Under the pieces are notes generated by a model. That model was not told the origin of the DNA. It ran no database searches and saw nothing but the letters and a program-made list of their open reading frames with translations. A program made the position numbers and the translations under genes. DNA of 64,000 bases from SCTD01 sp963781675 (GTDB lineage Bacteria; Actinomycetota; Actinomycetes; Mycobacteriales; SCTD01), in the NCBI GenBank assembly GCA_963781675.1, contig CAWAGF010000002.1:62001-126000 (forward strand). The letters run 5' to 3'. Below are positions 35,098-43,012 of this stretch, piece after piece; within the stretch, counting starts at the first letter, position 1, and every line of letters begins with the position of its first letter.

Positions 35098-36662
35098 CCG
35101 CCCTCGGCAGCGCGGTCAGCCCGCAGCAGCTCGTGCCCGGCGACCCCGACGAGGTGGACGCCCTCGCGCGCCGGCTGGACACGTTCGCCTCCGCCGCCGA
35201 GTCGGGCGGCAGCCGGCTGCGCGGCATCGGCCGCGACGGCTGGGTGGGCGTGGCGGCGGAGGCGTTCCGCGACCAGGTCGACGAGGTGCCGGACAAGCTG
35301 CTCAAGGGCTCGCGCGCCTTCGGGCAGGCCGCCGCCGCGCTGCGCAGCCACGCGCGGGTGCTGCGCGCGGCGCAGGAGCAGGCCAGGCGCGCCATGCAGC
35401 TGTGGGACGAGGCCGAGGCGGCGAGCCGCGCGTGGGCGCACCAGCGGGAGGCGTGGGCCGAGGCCGAGCGCAGCGCCGCCGCCCGCAGGACCGACCCGCC
35501 CGCCGGCAGCGCCCCCTCCGGCACCGACCCCGGGGCCGCCGGCCGGGCGCGCGCGCTCGACCTGCTGGACGACGCCCGCCGCGACGTCCGGCGCTCCGGC
35601 GCGGCCGTCGCCGGTGAGCTGCACGAGGCCGCCGACCTCGCCCCGGACGAGCCGAGCCTGCTCAGCAAGGCCGTCGACGCGGTCGTCAGCTTCGGCAAGG
35701 GAGCGGGCGAGGCGACCTGGGGCCTCGCGGAGTTCGCCTTCAAGCTGAGCCCGCAGTACGCCATGATCGACCCGAAGGGCTACCTGGAGCACCTCGAGGG
35801 CCTCGGGAAGGGCCTGGCGTACGGCGCCCAGCACCCCAAGGAGTTCGGCAAGGCGATCATCGACTACGACACCTGGAAGGAGGACCCGGCGCGCGCGCTG
35901 GGCCACCTCGTCCCGGACCTCCTGCTCACGGTCGCGACCGCGGGCGCCGGCGGGGCCGCCAGGGGCGCCACCGCCGCGAGCCGCCTCGAGCGCCTCGGAC
36001 TGTCGGCCGAGCGCGCCGGCACCAACCTGTTCCCCAGGCTGGCCGACGACGTGCTGGACGCCCGGCTGGCCGAGCTCGGCTACGACGCGGCGCGGCCGGC
36101 CGGCAAGGCGGCCCGCTGGCAGCTGGAGCCGCCGTACGGCGGGGTCGACGACTGGATCGACGAGCCGCTGGCGACCGGGGACCGGGTCGCGTTCGGCGTA
36201 CCGGGCATCTCCGGCTTCGGCGTCAAGGTCACCGAGCACTTCACCGTCGCGGACGCCCGCGCCTACTTCGAGTCGCTGCAGGCGGCGCCGCGCCGCGTCG
36301 GCTTCGCGGACGCGCCGACGGTCCGCCCCCGCATCGAGGTCTACGAGGTGGACGGCAGCCTCGACGCGGCGAGCTCGATCGCCCGTTCCAACCCGCAGTT
36401 CGGGTCCGGCGGCCACAGCCAGGTCTTCGTGCCCGACCCGTACGACGCGGTGGACGCCGACGTCCTGCGGAAGGTGGACGTCCTCGAGCTGCCCCGGGGG
36501 ACGACGCGCTCGCCGATCGAGGACCCCCGCTACCGCCACCTCGACCCCGACCTGCCGTCGCGCCCGCTCGACCCGGTCCGGGAGACCCACGTCGGGCGCG
36601 CCCAGGGCGCTGCGGCCGGCGCCACCGCCGTCGTCGGCCAGGAGGCAGGATCACGCCCATGA
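35094..36662 (+). CDS. WXG-headed polymorphic toxin, unrecognised C-terminal domain
   Basis: The 522-residue protein has an N-terminal WXG-type helical hairpin with the motif GWVG (Trp50) in DVDALARRL-like helices. A charged helical stretch (about 95-190) leads to a pretoxin region. That region (GYLEHLEGLGKGLAYGAQHP; AIIDYDTWKEDPARALGHLV; LLTVATAGAGGAARG) is recurrent in actinobacterial secreted toxins. The last 200 residues form a separate domain (PGISGFGVKVTEHFTVADA; EVYEVDGSLDAASSIARSNP; GGHSQVFVPDP) that I cannot assign to a known toxin fold. The gene is coupled to a WXG-like gene before it and to a likely immunity gene after it (ATGA). No secretion machinery is encoded nearby. Confidence 0.8.
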   Translation: MTALGSAVSPQQLVPGDPDEVDALARRLDTFASAAESGGSRLRGIGRDGWVGVAAEAFRDQVDEVPDKLLKGSRAFGQAAAALRSHARVLRAAQEQARRAMQLWDEAEAASRAWAHQREAWAEAERSAAARRTDPPAGSAPSGTDPGAAGRARALDLLDDARRDVRRSGAAVAGELHEAADLAPDEPSLLSKAVDAVVSFGKGAGEATWGLAEFAFKLSPQYAMIDPKGYLEHLEGLGKGLAYGAQHPKEFGKAIIDYDTWKEDPARALGHLVPDLLLTVATAGAGGAARGATAASRLERLGLSAERAGTNLFPRLADDVLDARLAELGYDAARPAGKAARWQLEPPYGGVDDWIDEPLATGDRVAFGVPGISGFGVKVTEHFTVADARAYFESLQAAPRRVGFADAPTVRPRIEVYEVDGSLDAASSIARSNPQFGSGGHSQVFVPDPYDAVDADVLRKVDVLELPRGTTRSPIEDPRYRHLDPDLPSRPLDPVRETHVGRAQGAAAGATAVVGQEAGSRP

Positions 36663-36982
36663 GCACGCAGCGACAGGTCATCCCGGCGGGCGAGCAGCCG
36701 AACCCGCTGCGCACCCTCGAGCCGATCGTGCGGCTCCTCATCGAGCGCGGCCACGCACCCCTCGGCGCGCCGGAGCGGCTCGGCTGGCGGCAGAGCCCGT
36801 CCGGCTACGTCTGCTCCCTGCGTGGCGCGCTGACGCGGGAGGACTGGGACGCGGTCAACGCCGCCTTCGAGCTGCCGCCGACGATCGTCTTCGAGGCCGG
36901 CTGCATCCGCGACCACGCGCACTGGATGGACATCGAGGGCTCGTACGAGGTCGACCTGCAGGGCGACCCGGTCGAGCGCTAG
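36659..36982 (+). CDS. Probable immunity protein
   Basis: This 107-residue cytosolic protein (LRTLEPIVRLLIERGHAPLG; FEAGCIRDHAHWMDIEGSYE) starts in an ATGA overlap with the toxin stop. It has no signal or membrane segment. Size, position directly after the toxin gene and translational coupling match immunity proteins of polymorphic toxin systems. I do not recognise the family, so the role is inferred from context. Confidence 0.65.
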   Translation: MSTQRQVIPAGEQPNPLRTLEPIVRLLIERGHAPLGAPERLGWRQSPSGYVCSLRGALTREDWDAVNAAFELPPTIVFEAGCIRDHAHWMDIEGSYEVDLQGDPVER

Positions 36983-39201
36983 CGCCGACCCGGCAGCGGC
37001 ACCTGCTGGCGGGACCGGCTCTCGCTGCGCCACGGGCGCCGCGCCGACGGCAGCTCGACCACCAGCGGCGGCACGTCGCCGACCGGGCCGCACGCGGTCA
37101 CCCACAGCGCGTCGTCCGCGGCGACGGCACGCCCCCACAGCCAGCCCTGCGCGGCCTCCACGCCGAGGCCGACCAGCGTCCCCCGCTGCGCCAGCGTCTC
37201 CACGCCCTCGGCGACGACGCCGAGGCCGAGCGTGCGGGCCAGGGCGAGCACGGCGGAGACGATCGCGGCCCCCGGCCCCTCGTCGGTCACCGCGGCCACG
37301 AAGGAGCGGTCCACCTTGAGCAGGTCGACGGGCAGGCTGAGCAGGTACGCCAGCGAGGAGTAGCCGGTCCCGAAGTCGTCGATCGCGACGTGCACGCCGA
37401 CCGCCCGCAGGCGCTCCAGCACGAGCGCGCTGGCCGCGGCGTCCACCATGACGACCGTCTCGGTCACCTCGAGGCAGAGCAGGTGCGGCTCGAGCCCGCT
37501 GCCGGCCAGCGCGCGAGTGACGACCTCCACGAGCTGCGGGTCGCCGAGCTGGCGCGCCGACAGGTTCACCGCCACGGTGAGCGGCACGGCGCGGGCGCGG
37601 TTCCACCGCGCGGTGGTCGCGCAGGCCTCCAGCAGGACGGCCGAGCCCAGCGGGACGATGAGCCCGGTCTCCTCGGCGTGCGGCACGAACTCGTCCGGCA
37701 TGAGCAGCCCGCGCTCCGGGTGCTGCCAGCGCACCAGCGCCTCCGAGCCCGTGACCAGGCCCGTACGCGGGTCGACCACCGGCTGGTAGTGCACCCGCAG
37801 CTCGTGGCCCTGCAGCGCCGCGCTCAGCTCGCTCTGCGTCTGCAGCCGTGCCGTCGCCCGGTCCCGCATCCCCTCGTCGAAGACCTCGAAGCGGGCGCGG
37901 CCGCGCTCCTTCGCGCGGTACATCGCGATGTCGGCGTCCCGCACGAGCGCCTCGGCGTCGGTCTCGCCGCCGTGCAGGGCGGTGGCGACGCCCATGCTCG
38001 CGGTGACCAGCACTCCGTCCAGGTCCGGGTCCACGAGCCCCTCGCGCTCCTCCACGGCGCGGGCCAGCCGGTGGACGATGTGCAGCACGTCCTCCTCGCC
38101 CTGCACCCGCTCGCACAGCACCACGAACTCGTCGCCCCCGAAGCGGGCGAGCGTGTCGGTGGGCCGCAGGGCGCGCTCCAGCGCACGGGCGACCCCGACG
38201 AGCAGGCGGTCACCGGTGGCGTGACTGCGGCTGTCGTTGACCCACTTGAAGCGGTCGAGGTCGAGGAAGACGACGGCCACCAGCGAGCCGTCCGGCTGCG
38301 GCTCGGCCAGCACCCGCGCGAGCCGGTCGAGCAGCACCTCGCGGTTCACCAGGCCGGTCAGGCTGTCGTGCAGCGCCTGGTGCGCGAGCAGGTCCTCCGC
38401 GAGCTTCTGCTCGGTGACGTCCTGCATGGTGCCGATGACGCGCACCGGGTCGCCCTGCTCGTCCCAGCCGGCGGCCGTCATGTGCCCCTGCACCCAGCGG
38501 CGCGAGCCGTCCCGGCGCACCAGCCGGTGCCGCACCACGACCGGTGGGTCCTGCGCGGCCTCCGCTGAGAACAGCCGCGCGGCGTGCGGGCGGTCCTCCT
38601 CGGCCACCAGCGCCAGGTAGCGCGCGAACGCCTGCGGCCCGTCGGCGTCGTCGACGCCGGTGAGCCGCTTGAGCTCCTCCGACCACACGACCTCGTCGGT
38701 GAGCAGGTCCCACTCCCAGCTGCCGATGCGGGCGAGCCGCTGCGCCTCCCCCAGCTGGGCCTCACGCAGCTGGAGCCGGTCGTCGAGCTGCACCTGGCGG
38801 CGTTCCGCGGCCTGCCGGTCGGCCCGCTCCAGGGCGAACAGCACCGACCGCGTGATGGCGTCCGGCGGGTGCTGCCCCTTGACCAGGAAGTCCTGCGCGC
38901 CGGCCTGCAGCGCGGCGACCCCCACCCGGTCGCTGTCGAGGCCGGTCAGCACGACGACGGGCACGTCGGGGTCGACCTCCCGCAGCAGGTTCAGCCCGTC
39001 GATGCCCCGCGCGTCGGGCAGCGAGAGGTCCAGCAGCACGCAGCGCACGTCGCCCAGGGCCAGCCGCAGCATCGCCTCGCGAGCGCTGGTGACGTGCACG
39101 ACCTTGAGCTCGAGGTCGCCGGCCTCGCAGGTGAGCCGGATGAGCCCCGCGTAGTCGACGTCGTCCTCGACGAGGAGCAGGACGGGTGCCGCTGGCTCCA
39201 C
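36979..39201 (-). CDS. REC-PAS-GGDEF-EAL signalling protein
   Basis: The 740-residue protein has a receiver domain (1-125; phospho-acceptor Asp58 in VLLDLSLPD). A PAS/PAC domain lies at about 155-285 (IGSWEWDLLTDEVVWSEELK). The diguanylate cyclase domain has intact RFGGDEFVVL (GGDEF 355-359). The phosphodiesterase domain has intact EALVRW (487-489) and DDFGTGYSSL. It can in principle both make and degrade c-di-GMP. GTG 39201 is preceded by GAGGGGAGA; the open frame extends further upstream without domains. It converges on the immunity gene. No partner kinase is adjacent. Confidence 0.93.
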   Translation of the reverse strand: MEPAAPVLLLVEDDVDYAGLIRLTCEAGDLELKVVHVTSAREAMLRLALGDVRCVLLDLSLPDARGIDGLNLLREVDPDVPVVVLTGLDSDRVGVAALQAGAQDFLVKGQHPPDAITRSVLFALERADRQAAERRQVQLDDRLQLREAQLGEAQRLARIGSWEWDLLTDEVVWSEELKRLTGVDDADGPQAFARYLALVAEEDRPHAARLFSAEAAQDPPVVVRHRLVRRDGSRRWVQGHMTAAGWDEQGDPVRVIGTMQDVTEQKLAEDLLAHQALHDSLTGLVNREVLLDRLARVLAEPQPDGSLVAVVFLDLDRFKWVNDSRSHATGDRLLVGVARALERALRPTDTLARFGGDEFVVLCERVQGEEDVLHIVHRLARAVEEREGLVDPDLDGVLVTASMGVATALHGGETDAEALVRDADIAMYRAKERGRARFEVFDEGMRDRATARLQTQSELSAALQGHELRVHYQPVVDPRTGLVTGSEALVRWQHPERGLLMPDEFVPHAEETGLIVPLGSAVLLEACATTARWNRARAVPLTVAVNLSARQLGDPQLVEVVTRALAGSGLEPHLLCLEVTETVVMVDAAASALVLERLRAVGVHVAIDDFGTGYSSLAYLLSLPVDLLKVDRSFVAAVTDEGPGAAIVSAVLALARTLGLGVVAEGVETLAQRGTLVGLGVEAAQGWLWGRAVAADDALWVTACGPVGDVPPLVVELPSARRPWRSESRSRQQVPLPGRR

Positions 39202-39258
39202 CGGGTCTCCCCTCGGCGTGACGTCATGATCGCTCAGCGTGACGACACCGGGCCACGG

Positions 39259-39299
39259 GTGCGACAGCGACCACGATGAGTGAGGAAGGACTGTCGCAC
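39259..39299. promoter_or_regulatory. Inverted repeat between divergent genes
   Basis: GTGCGACAG (39259-39267) and CTGTCGCAC (39291-39299) are perfectly complementary 9-bp arms separated by 23 nt. They lie between the GGDEF-EAL gene and the small gene starting at 39380. This could be a regulator site; no cognate regulator is obvious. Confidence 0.4.
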
Positions 39300-39379
39300 C
39301 ATGGCCCTCTGTGACCACGTGCCGAGTGGTTGTGCAGGAGGAGCAGGGGAACAGCCCCGGCGTCGGACCGGGAGGGTGC

Positions 39380-39628
39380 ATGCAGGCGACGCCGTACGCG
39401 CTGGTGAGCGCCGCCGCCGACGTGCGACGGGGCAGCAAGGCCGAGCTGGTCGGCCTGACCCGCCGGCTGGAGCGCGAGGCCCTGCGCCGGGTGCCGCCCG
39501 CGGTCGCCGCCTCGCTGCAGGACGCCCGCTTCGACACCGGCTGCCCCGACGCCGAGCGCTCGTTCACGTACGGCCTGAGCCACGACCCGCACGTCGTGGC
39601 CGGCTGCGGGCGGATCCTCGGGATCTGA
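39380..39628 (+). CDS. Small hypothetical protein
   Basis: The 82-residue protein starts MQATPYALVSAAADVRRGSK and ends FTYGLSHDPHVVAGCGRILG. ATG 39380 is chosen because GGAGGG lies directly upstream; an in-frame ATG at 39311 has no such site. No family is recognised. It is divergent from the GGDEF-EAL gene and might share its control region. Two cysteines and no membrane segment are visible. Confidence 0.5.
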   Translation: MQATPYALVSAAADVRRGSKAELVGLTRRLEREALRRVPPAVAASLQDARFDTGCPDAERSFTYGLSHDPHVVAGCGRILGI

Positions 39629-39662
39629 GGACGCGGCCGGCACGGTCGGCTACGGTCGGCCC

Positions 39663-39722
39663 GTGCACGCGCAGCGCTTCGCCTACGGCTCCCGGACCCC
39701 GGTCGCCGTCGCGCTCGCCTAG
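39663..39722 (+). CDS. Possible leaderless 19-codon leader peptide upstream of chorismate mutase
   Basis: A GTG placed exactly 6 nt behind a TACGGT hexamer opens a 19-residue frame (VHAQRFAYGSRTPVAVALA) and stops at 39722. A small hairpin (CCGGGT-CCCCG-ACCCGG) follows before the chorismate mutase ribosome-binding site. The peptide contains one Phe and one Tyr codon, too few to argue strongly for classical attenuation. The spacing rule it shares with confirmed-looking starts is the main support. Confidence 0.3.
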   Translation: MHAQRFAYGSRTPVAVALA

Positions 39723-39801
39723 CCGCAACGACACCGCCCGGGTCCCCGACCCGGTGCGCTGCTCCTGGTCGAGGACCTCCTCCCAGGAAGGCACTCCCCC
39801 G

Positions 39802-40059
39802 ATGAGCACCAGCACCCTGCACACCGTCGAGACCGGCCGCGCCCGCATCGACGAGCTCGACTCCGAGATCGTCCGCCTGGTCCGCGAGCGCTGCGCCGTC
39901 AGCGCGCAGGTCCAGCAGGCCCGGCAGGCCGAGGGCGGCCCGCGCGTCTCCCACGCCCGGGAGAACGAGGTCGTCGGCCGCTGGCGCACCGCCCTCGGCC
40001 GCCCCGGCGGCACGATCGCGCTGGCCCTGCTCGAGCTCGGCCGCGGACGGCCCTCCTAG
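39802..40059 (+). CDS. Chorismate mutase (AroQ class)
   Basis: The 85-residue protein matches the small all-helical AroQ fold. GRARIDELDSEIVRLVRERC is followed by the second helix carrying RVSHARENEVVGRWRTALG. It converts chorismate to prephenate for Phe and Tyr synthesis. Arg and Glu residues in the conserved spots (first-helix Arg, ARENEVV) support activity. The start follows an AGGAAGG site. Its stop overlaps that of the convergent DUF3817 gene. Actinobacterial versions often work in complex with DAHP synthase, which is not in this window. Confidence 0.88.
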   Translation: MSTSTLHTVETGRARIDELDSEIVRLVRERCAVSAQVQQARQAEGGPRVSHARENEVVGRWRTALGRPGGTIALALLELGRGRPS

Positions 40060-40349
40060 TCGGCGTGCAGGCCGCGGGTGACGCGGCGCTCGACCACGAA
40101 GGACAGCACCGGGACCGTGCCCGCCAGCATCACGCCCACGGTCCGCAGCAACGACCAGCCGGCCCGGCGGGCGAGGTCGGCGACCGTGGCGAGGTAGGCG
40201 ATGTAGAGGTAGCCGTGGATCGGGCTGTAGACCTCGGCGAACCGCTCCCGGTCGTAGCCGTACTTCGCCACGATCGCCACCAGCAGCACGAACAGCGCGA
40301 CGCCGACCACAACGGCCATCACGCGGAAGCGGCGGAGGGCGCCGCTCAC
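40056..40349 (-). CDS. DUF3817 family membrane protein
   Basis: The 97-residue protein begins VSGALRRFRVMAVVVGVALF and has three membrane helices. The conserved SPIHGYLYIAYLATVADL segment is typical of DUF3817 (YdzA-like) integral membrane proteins. The function is unknown. Its GTG overlaps the stop of the upstream membrane-protein gene (GTGA), so the two are coupled. Confidence 0.85.
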   Translation of the reverse strand: MSGALRRFRVMAVVVGVALFVLLVAIVAKYGYDRERFAEVYSPIHGYLYIAYLATVADLARRAGWSLLRTVGVMLAGTVPVLSFVVERRVTRGLHAD

Positions 40350-40702
40350 TGCTGCTCGGCCAGCCGGCGCAGGTGGGCGTTGTACGCCGCCAGCTCCGTG
40401 TCCTCGTCGTCGGCGACCGCCGGGGTCGTCGGGCGCACCGGCGGGGCGTCCAGCACGTCGACCACGTCCTGCTCCCGGGCCAGCGCCCGCTCCGGGTAGC
40501 GCTCGTCGAGGACGAGCTTGACCCACAGGAAGACCGCGAAGCCGGCGAACAGCCACCACTGCACGGCGTAGCCGTAGTTCTGCCAGTCGTCCTGCTGCCG
40601 GGCCTTGTGCCACTGCCACAGGCCGATCCGGCCGAGCACCGCGAGGGCGGCGACCAGGAGCGCGTGCCGGCCGATCCACCGGGCCGACAGGAACGCCTTC
40701 AC
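40346..40702 (-). CDS. Hypothetical membrane protein with charged tail
   Basis: The 118-residue protein has two helices (about 10-28 and 43-62) around the conserved-looking IGLWQWHKARQQDDWQNYGY loop. A long acidic tail ends LAAYNAHLRRLAEQQ. This pattern is recurrent in Actinobacteria next to DUF3817, but I know no function. TAGCGT ends 7 nt before GTG 40702, indicating a leaderless start; the longer open frame upstream is not used. Confidence 0.7.
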   Translation of the reverse strand: MKAFLSARWIGRHALLVAALAVLGRIGLWQWHKARQQDDWQNYGYAVQWWLFAGFAVFLWVKLVLDERYPERALAREQDVVDVLDAPPVRPTTPAVADDEDTELAAYNAHLRRLAEQQ

Positions 40703-40797
40703 CCCCGGCACGCTACCGGCGGTGGCGGGTACCTGCCTGCCTGCGCGGGGCCGGGCGTAACCCTGCACGCCCGGACCGTGGGAGGAGGCGGCACAGC

Positions 40798-41080
40798 GTG
40801 GCGTCCAGCTCGTTGCCCGTCGCTCCGCCCGCACTGCCGACGGGCGCGCGCCGGGAGGCCGGCACCGGTCGCGGCCTCTGGCTGCTGGAGCAGTGCTCCG
40901 CCGACCACGGCGTCCACGTCACGCGCCCGGGCAGCGGCAAGACCGTGTGGGCGCTGCTGCGCCCGGAGGTGCAGGACGAGGCGCAGGACGCCGACGCCGC
41001 GCTCGCCCTGTGGCTGGACCAGGTCGAGGGGCTCTCGACGCTCCCGTGTGAGGCCGCCGGCGGGGGGCAAGGACGACGGC
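40798..41080 (+). pseudogene. Fragment of a histidine-kinase-like ATPase (anti-sigma-factor type)
   Basis: The frame from GTG 40798 contains GTGRGLWLLEQCSADHGV and GSGKTVWALL, the C-terminal half of an HATPase_c_2 domain as in actinobacterial anti-sigma regulators. The N-box and first glycine motif that should precede it are missing, and the 95 nt upstream do not encode them. The frame stays open to 41247 but beyond about 41060 it overlaps the phosphatase gene in another register. It looks like a truncated remnant; an unusually short functional protein cannot be excluded. Confidence 0.5.
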
Positions 41081-41845
41081 ATGCTGCCTCGTACCGGACC
41101 CGATGCACCGTGGCCGTCGGCGCTGTGGGTGGTGCGGCACGGCGAGAGCGCCGGCAACGTCGCGCTGGCCGCCGCCGAGGCCGAGGGCCTGGAGCGGCTC
41201 GACCTGTCGCACCGCGACGTCGACGTCCCGCTGTCCGACCGCGGTGAGCGGCAGGCGGAGGCGCTCGGCCGCTGGATCGCCGAGCAGCCGGAGGACCAGC
41301 GACCGACCGCCGTCTGGTGCTCCCCCTACGTCCGCGCCCAGCAGACGACGCAGATCGCCCTGCAGGCAGCGGGTCTCGACCTGCCGGTGGTGGTCGACGA
41401 GCGGCTGCGCGAGCGGGAGTTCGGCGCCTGGGACGGCCTCACCCGGCGCGGCATCACGGCGCAGTTCCCGGAGGAGAGCGCCCGCCGGGCCGCGCTCGGC
41501 AAGTTCTACCACCGGCCTCCCGGCGGGGAGTCCTGGACGGACGTGCTGCAGCGGCTGCGCGCGGTCCTCGACGACGTCCGCACCGACGCGCAAGGAGAGC
41601 GCGTCATGGTCGTCGCGCACCAGGTCGTGGTGCTGCTGACCCGGTACGTGCTCGAGGGCATGGACGAGAGGTCGGTCCTCGACCTGGACGCGCAGGGCGA
41701 GGTCGTCAACTGCTCCGTGACCTCCTACCTGTACGAGCAGGACGCCGGGAAGATGTCGCTCGAGCGCTACAACGAGGCCGCTCCGCTCGAGGAGCAGGAC
41801 GAGCAGGTCACCGCCGAGCCGGACGCGCCCGGTGCCCCCCGCTGA
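41081..41845 (+). CDS. Histidine phosphatase family protein
   Basis: The 254-residue protein has the phosphoglycerate-mutase fold. LWVVRHGESAGN carries the phospho-accepting His, VWCSPYVRAQQT follows, and ERVMVVAHQVVVLLTRYVL carries the second His. The insert GESWTDVLQRLRAVLDDVR is usual for broad-specificity phosphatases. The substrate is unknown. Its 3' end overlaps the NAD(P)HX dehydratase gene by 14 nt, so the two are probably co-translated. Confidence 0.92.
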   Translation: MLPRTGPDAPWPSALWVVRHGESAGNVALAAAEAEGLERLDLSHRDVDVPLSDRGERQAEALGRWIAEQPEDQRPTAVWCSPYVRAQQTTQIALQAAGLDLPVVVDERLREREFGAWDGLTRRGITAQFPEESARRAALGKFYHRPPGGESWTDVLQRLRAVLDDVRTDAQGERVMVVAHQVVVLLTRYVLEGMDERSVLDLDAQGEVVNCSVTSYLYEQDAGKMSLERYNEAAPLEEQDEQVTAEPDAPGAPR

Positions 41846-42683
41846 CGTCATCACCCCGCAGGTGCTGCGGGAGTGGGCGCTGCCCGAGGTGGACGACGGC
41901 GGGGACAAGAACGCGCGCGGCACGGTGCTCGTGGCCGGCGGCTCCACGTCCACCCCGGGGGCACTGCTGCTCACGGGGCTGGCCGCGCTGCGCACCGGCG
42001 CCGGCAAGCTGCAGATGGTCACCGTCGAGGCGACGTCGGTGGCGCTCGCCGTCACCGTGCCGGAGGCGGGCGTCGCCGGCATCGGCAGCGACCCCCTCGG
42101 GAAGGAGGCCGGCGAGGAGGTGGTGCGCCGCTGCGACCGCGCCTCGGCGCTGGTGCTCGGCCCCGGCCTGATGGACAAGGACGCCGCTCTCGCGCTGCTG
42201 CGCGTCGTGCTCCCCCGGCTCGACGGCACGCCCGTCGTCCTCGACGGCCTGGCCCTCACCGCGCTCGCGAAGGAGCCGGCGCTGCTGGACGGCGTCACCG
42301 CCGTCCTCACCCCGAACTCCGGCGAGCTCGCCGCGCTGCTCGACGGCCGTGAGCTCGACGGGCTGGAGGCCGCGCAGGACGTCGCGAGCCGGTACGACGC
42401 GGTCGTGAGCTCGCCCGGCTGGGTGGCCGCGGCGGACGGCCGGAGCTGGTGCGTCGAGGCCGGCGGCATCGGCCTCGGCACCTCGGGATCGGGCGACGTG
42501 CTGGCCGGGCTGGTCGGCGGCGTCCTCGCCCGTGGCGCCACGCCGGAGCAGGCCGCCGCCTGGGGGCAGTACCTCCACTCGGCCGCCGGCGACCTCCTGA
42601 CCGCGCGGATCGGCCGCGTCGGCTTCCTCGCCCGGGAGCTGCTCGACGAGGTGCCCGTCGTGCTCGCGACCCTGCGACCCTGA
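41832..42683 (+). CDS. nnrD: ADP-dependent NAD(P)H-hydrate dehydratase
   Basis: The 283-residue ribokinase-fold enzyme repairs hydrated NAD(P)H. Diagnostic motifs are NARGTVLVAGGSTSTPGALL, LTPNSGELAAL and GTSGSGDVLAGLVGGVLARG with the catalytic Asp. In many bacteria the dehydratase is fused to the epimerase NnrE; here it is stand-alone and no NnrE is nearby. The GTG start at 41832 lies inside the upstream phosphatase gene. Confidence 0.92.
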   Translation: MPPADVITPQVLREWALPEVDDGGDKNARGTVLVAGGSTSTPGALLLTGLAALRTGAGKLQMVTVEATSVALAVTVPEAGVAGIGSDPLGKEAGEEVVRRCDRASALVLGPGLMDKDAALALLRVVLPRLDGTPVVLDGLALTALAKEPALLDGVTAVLTPNSGELAALLDGRELDGLEAAQDVASRYDAVVSSPGWVAAADGRSWCVEAGGIGLGTSGSGDVLAGLVGGVLARGATPEQAAAWGQYLHSAAGDLLTARIGRVGFLARELLDEVPVVLATLRP

Positions 42684-42750
42684 TCACGGTGACGGCGCGC
42701 GCTGCGGGGTAGGGCTCGTCCTGAACCGTCCCTGGCCCGAGAGGAACACC

Positions 42751-42957
42751 ATGAGCGAGCAGCCCGCTGAGTCCCCCGCGACGAGTGCAGGCACGACCCG
42801 TCCCGCCGGCGAGGGCGTCGGCGACGAGCAGCTGTCCGAGCAGGTCGCGGACCAGACGAGCAGCGACCTCGAGGTCGAGGGCGCGTTCGAGCGCGAGTCC
42901 GACGGTGCGGCCACCGACACCGAGGCCGCCAAGGCCAGCGGCGACGACCTCAAGTAG
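42751..42957 (+). CDS. Small acidic protein
   Basis: The 68-residue protein (MSEQPAESPATSAGTTRPAG at its start) is rich in Glu, Asp, Ser, Thr and Ala. It has no hydrophobic segment, so it is probably disordered. GAGAGG lies 6 nt before the ATG, and a strong hairpin follows the stop, which supports a real transcription unit. No family is recognised. Confidence 0.6.
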   Translation: MSEQPAESPATSAGTTRPAGEGVGDEQLSEQVADQTSSDLEVEGAFERESDGAATDTEAAKASGDDLK

Positions 42958-42964
42958 CCCTCTT

Positions 42965-43002
42965 CGTGAAGTCCCCGGCACCCTGGTGCTGGGGACTTCA
43001 CG
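42965..43002. terminator. Bidirectional hairpin terminator
   Basis: CGTGAAGTCCCC pairs with GGGGACTTCACG, with an inner CAC/GTG extension, between the ends of two convergent genes. A short U-rich flank (CTCTT) serves the minus-strand transcript. Confidence 0.75.
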
Positions 43003-43012
43003 CTGTCCGGGG

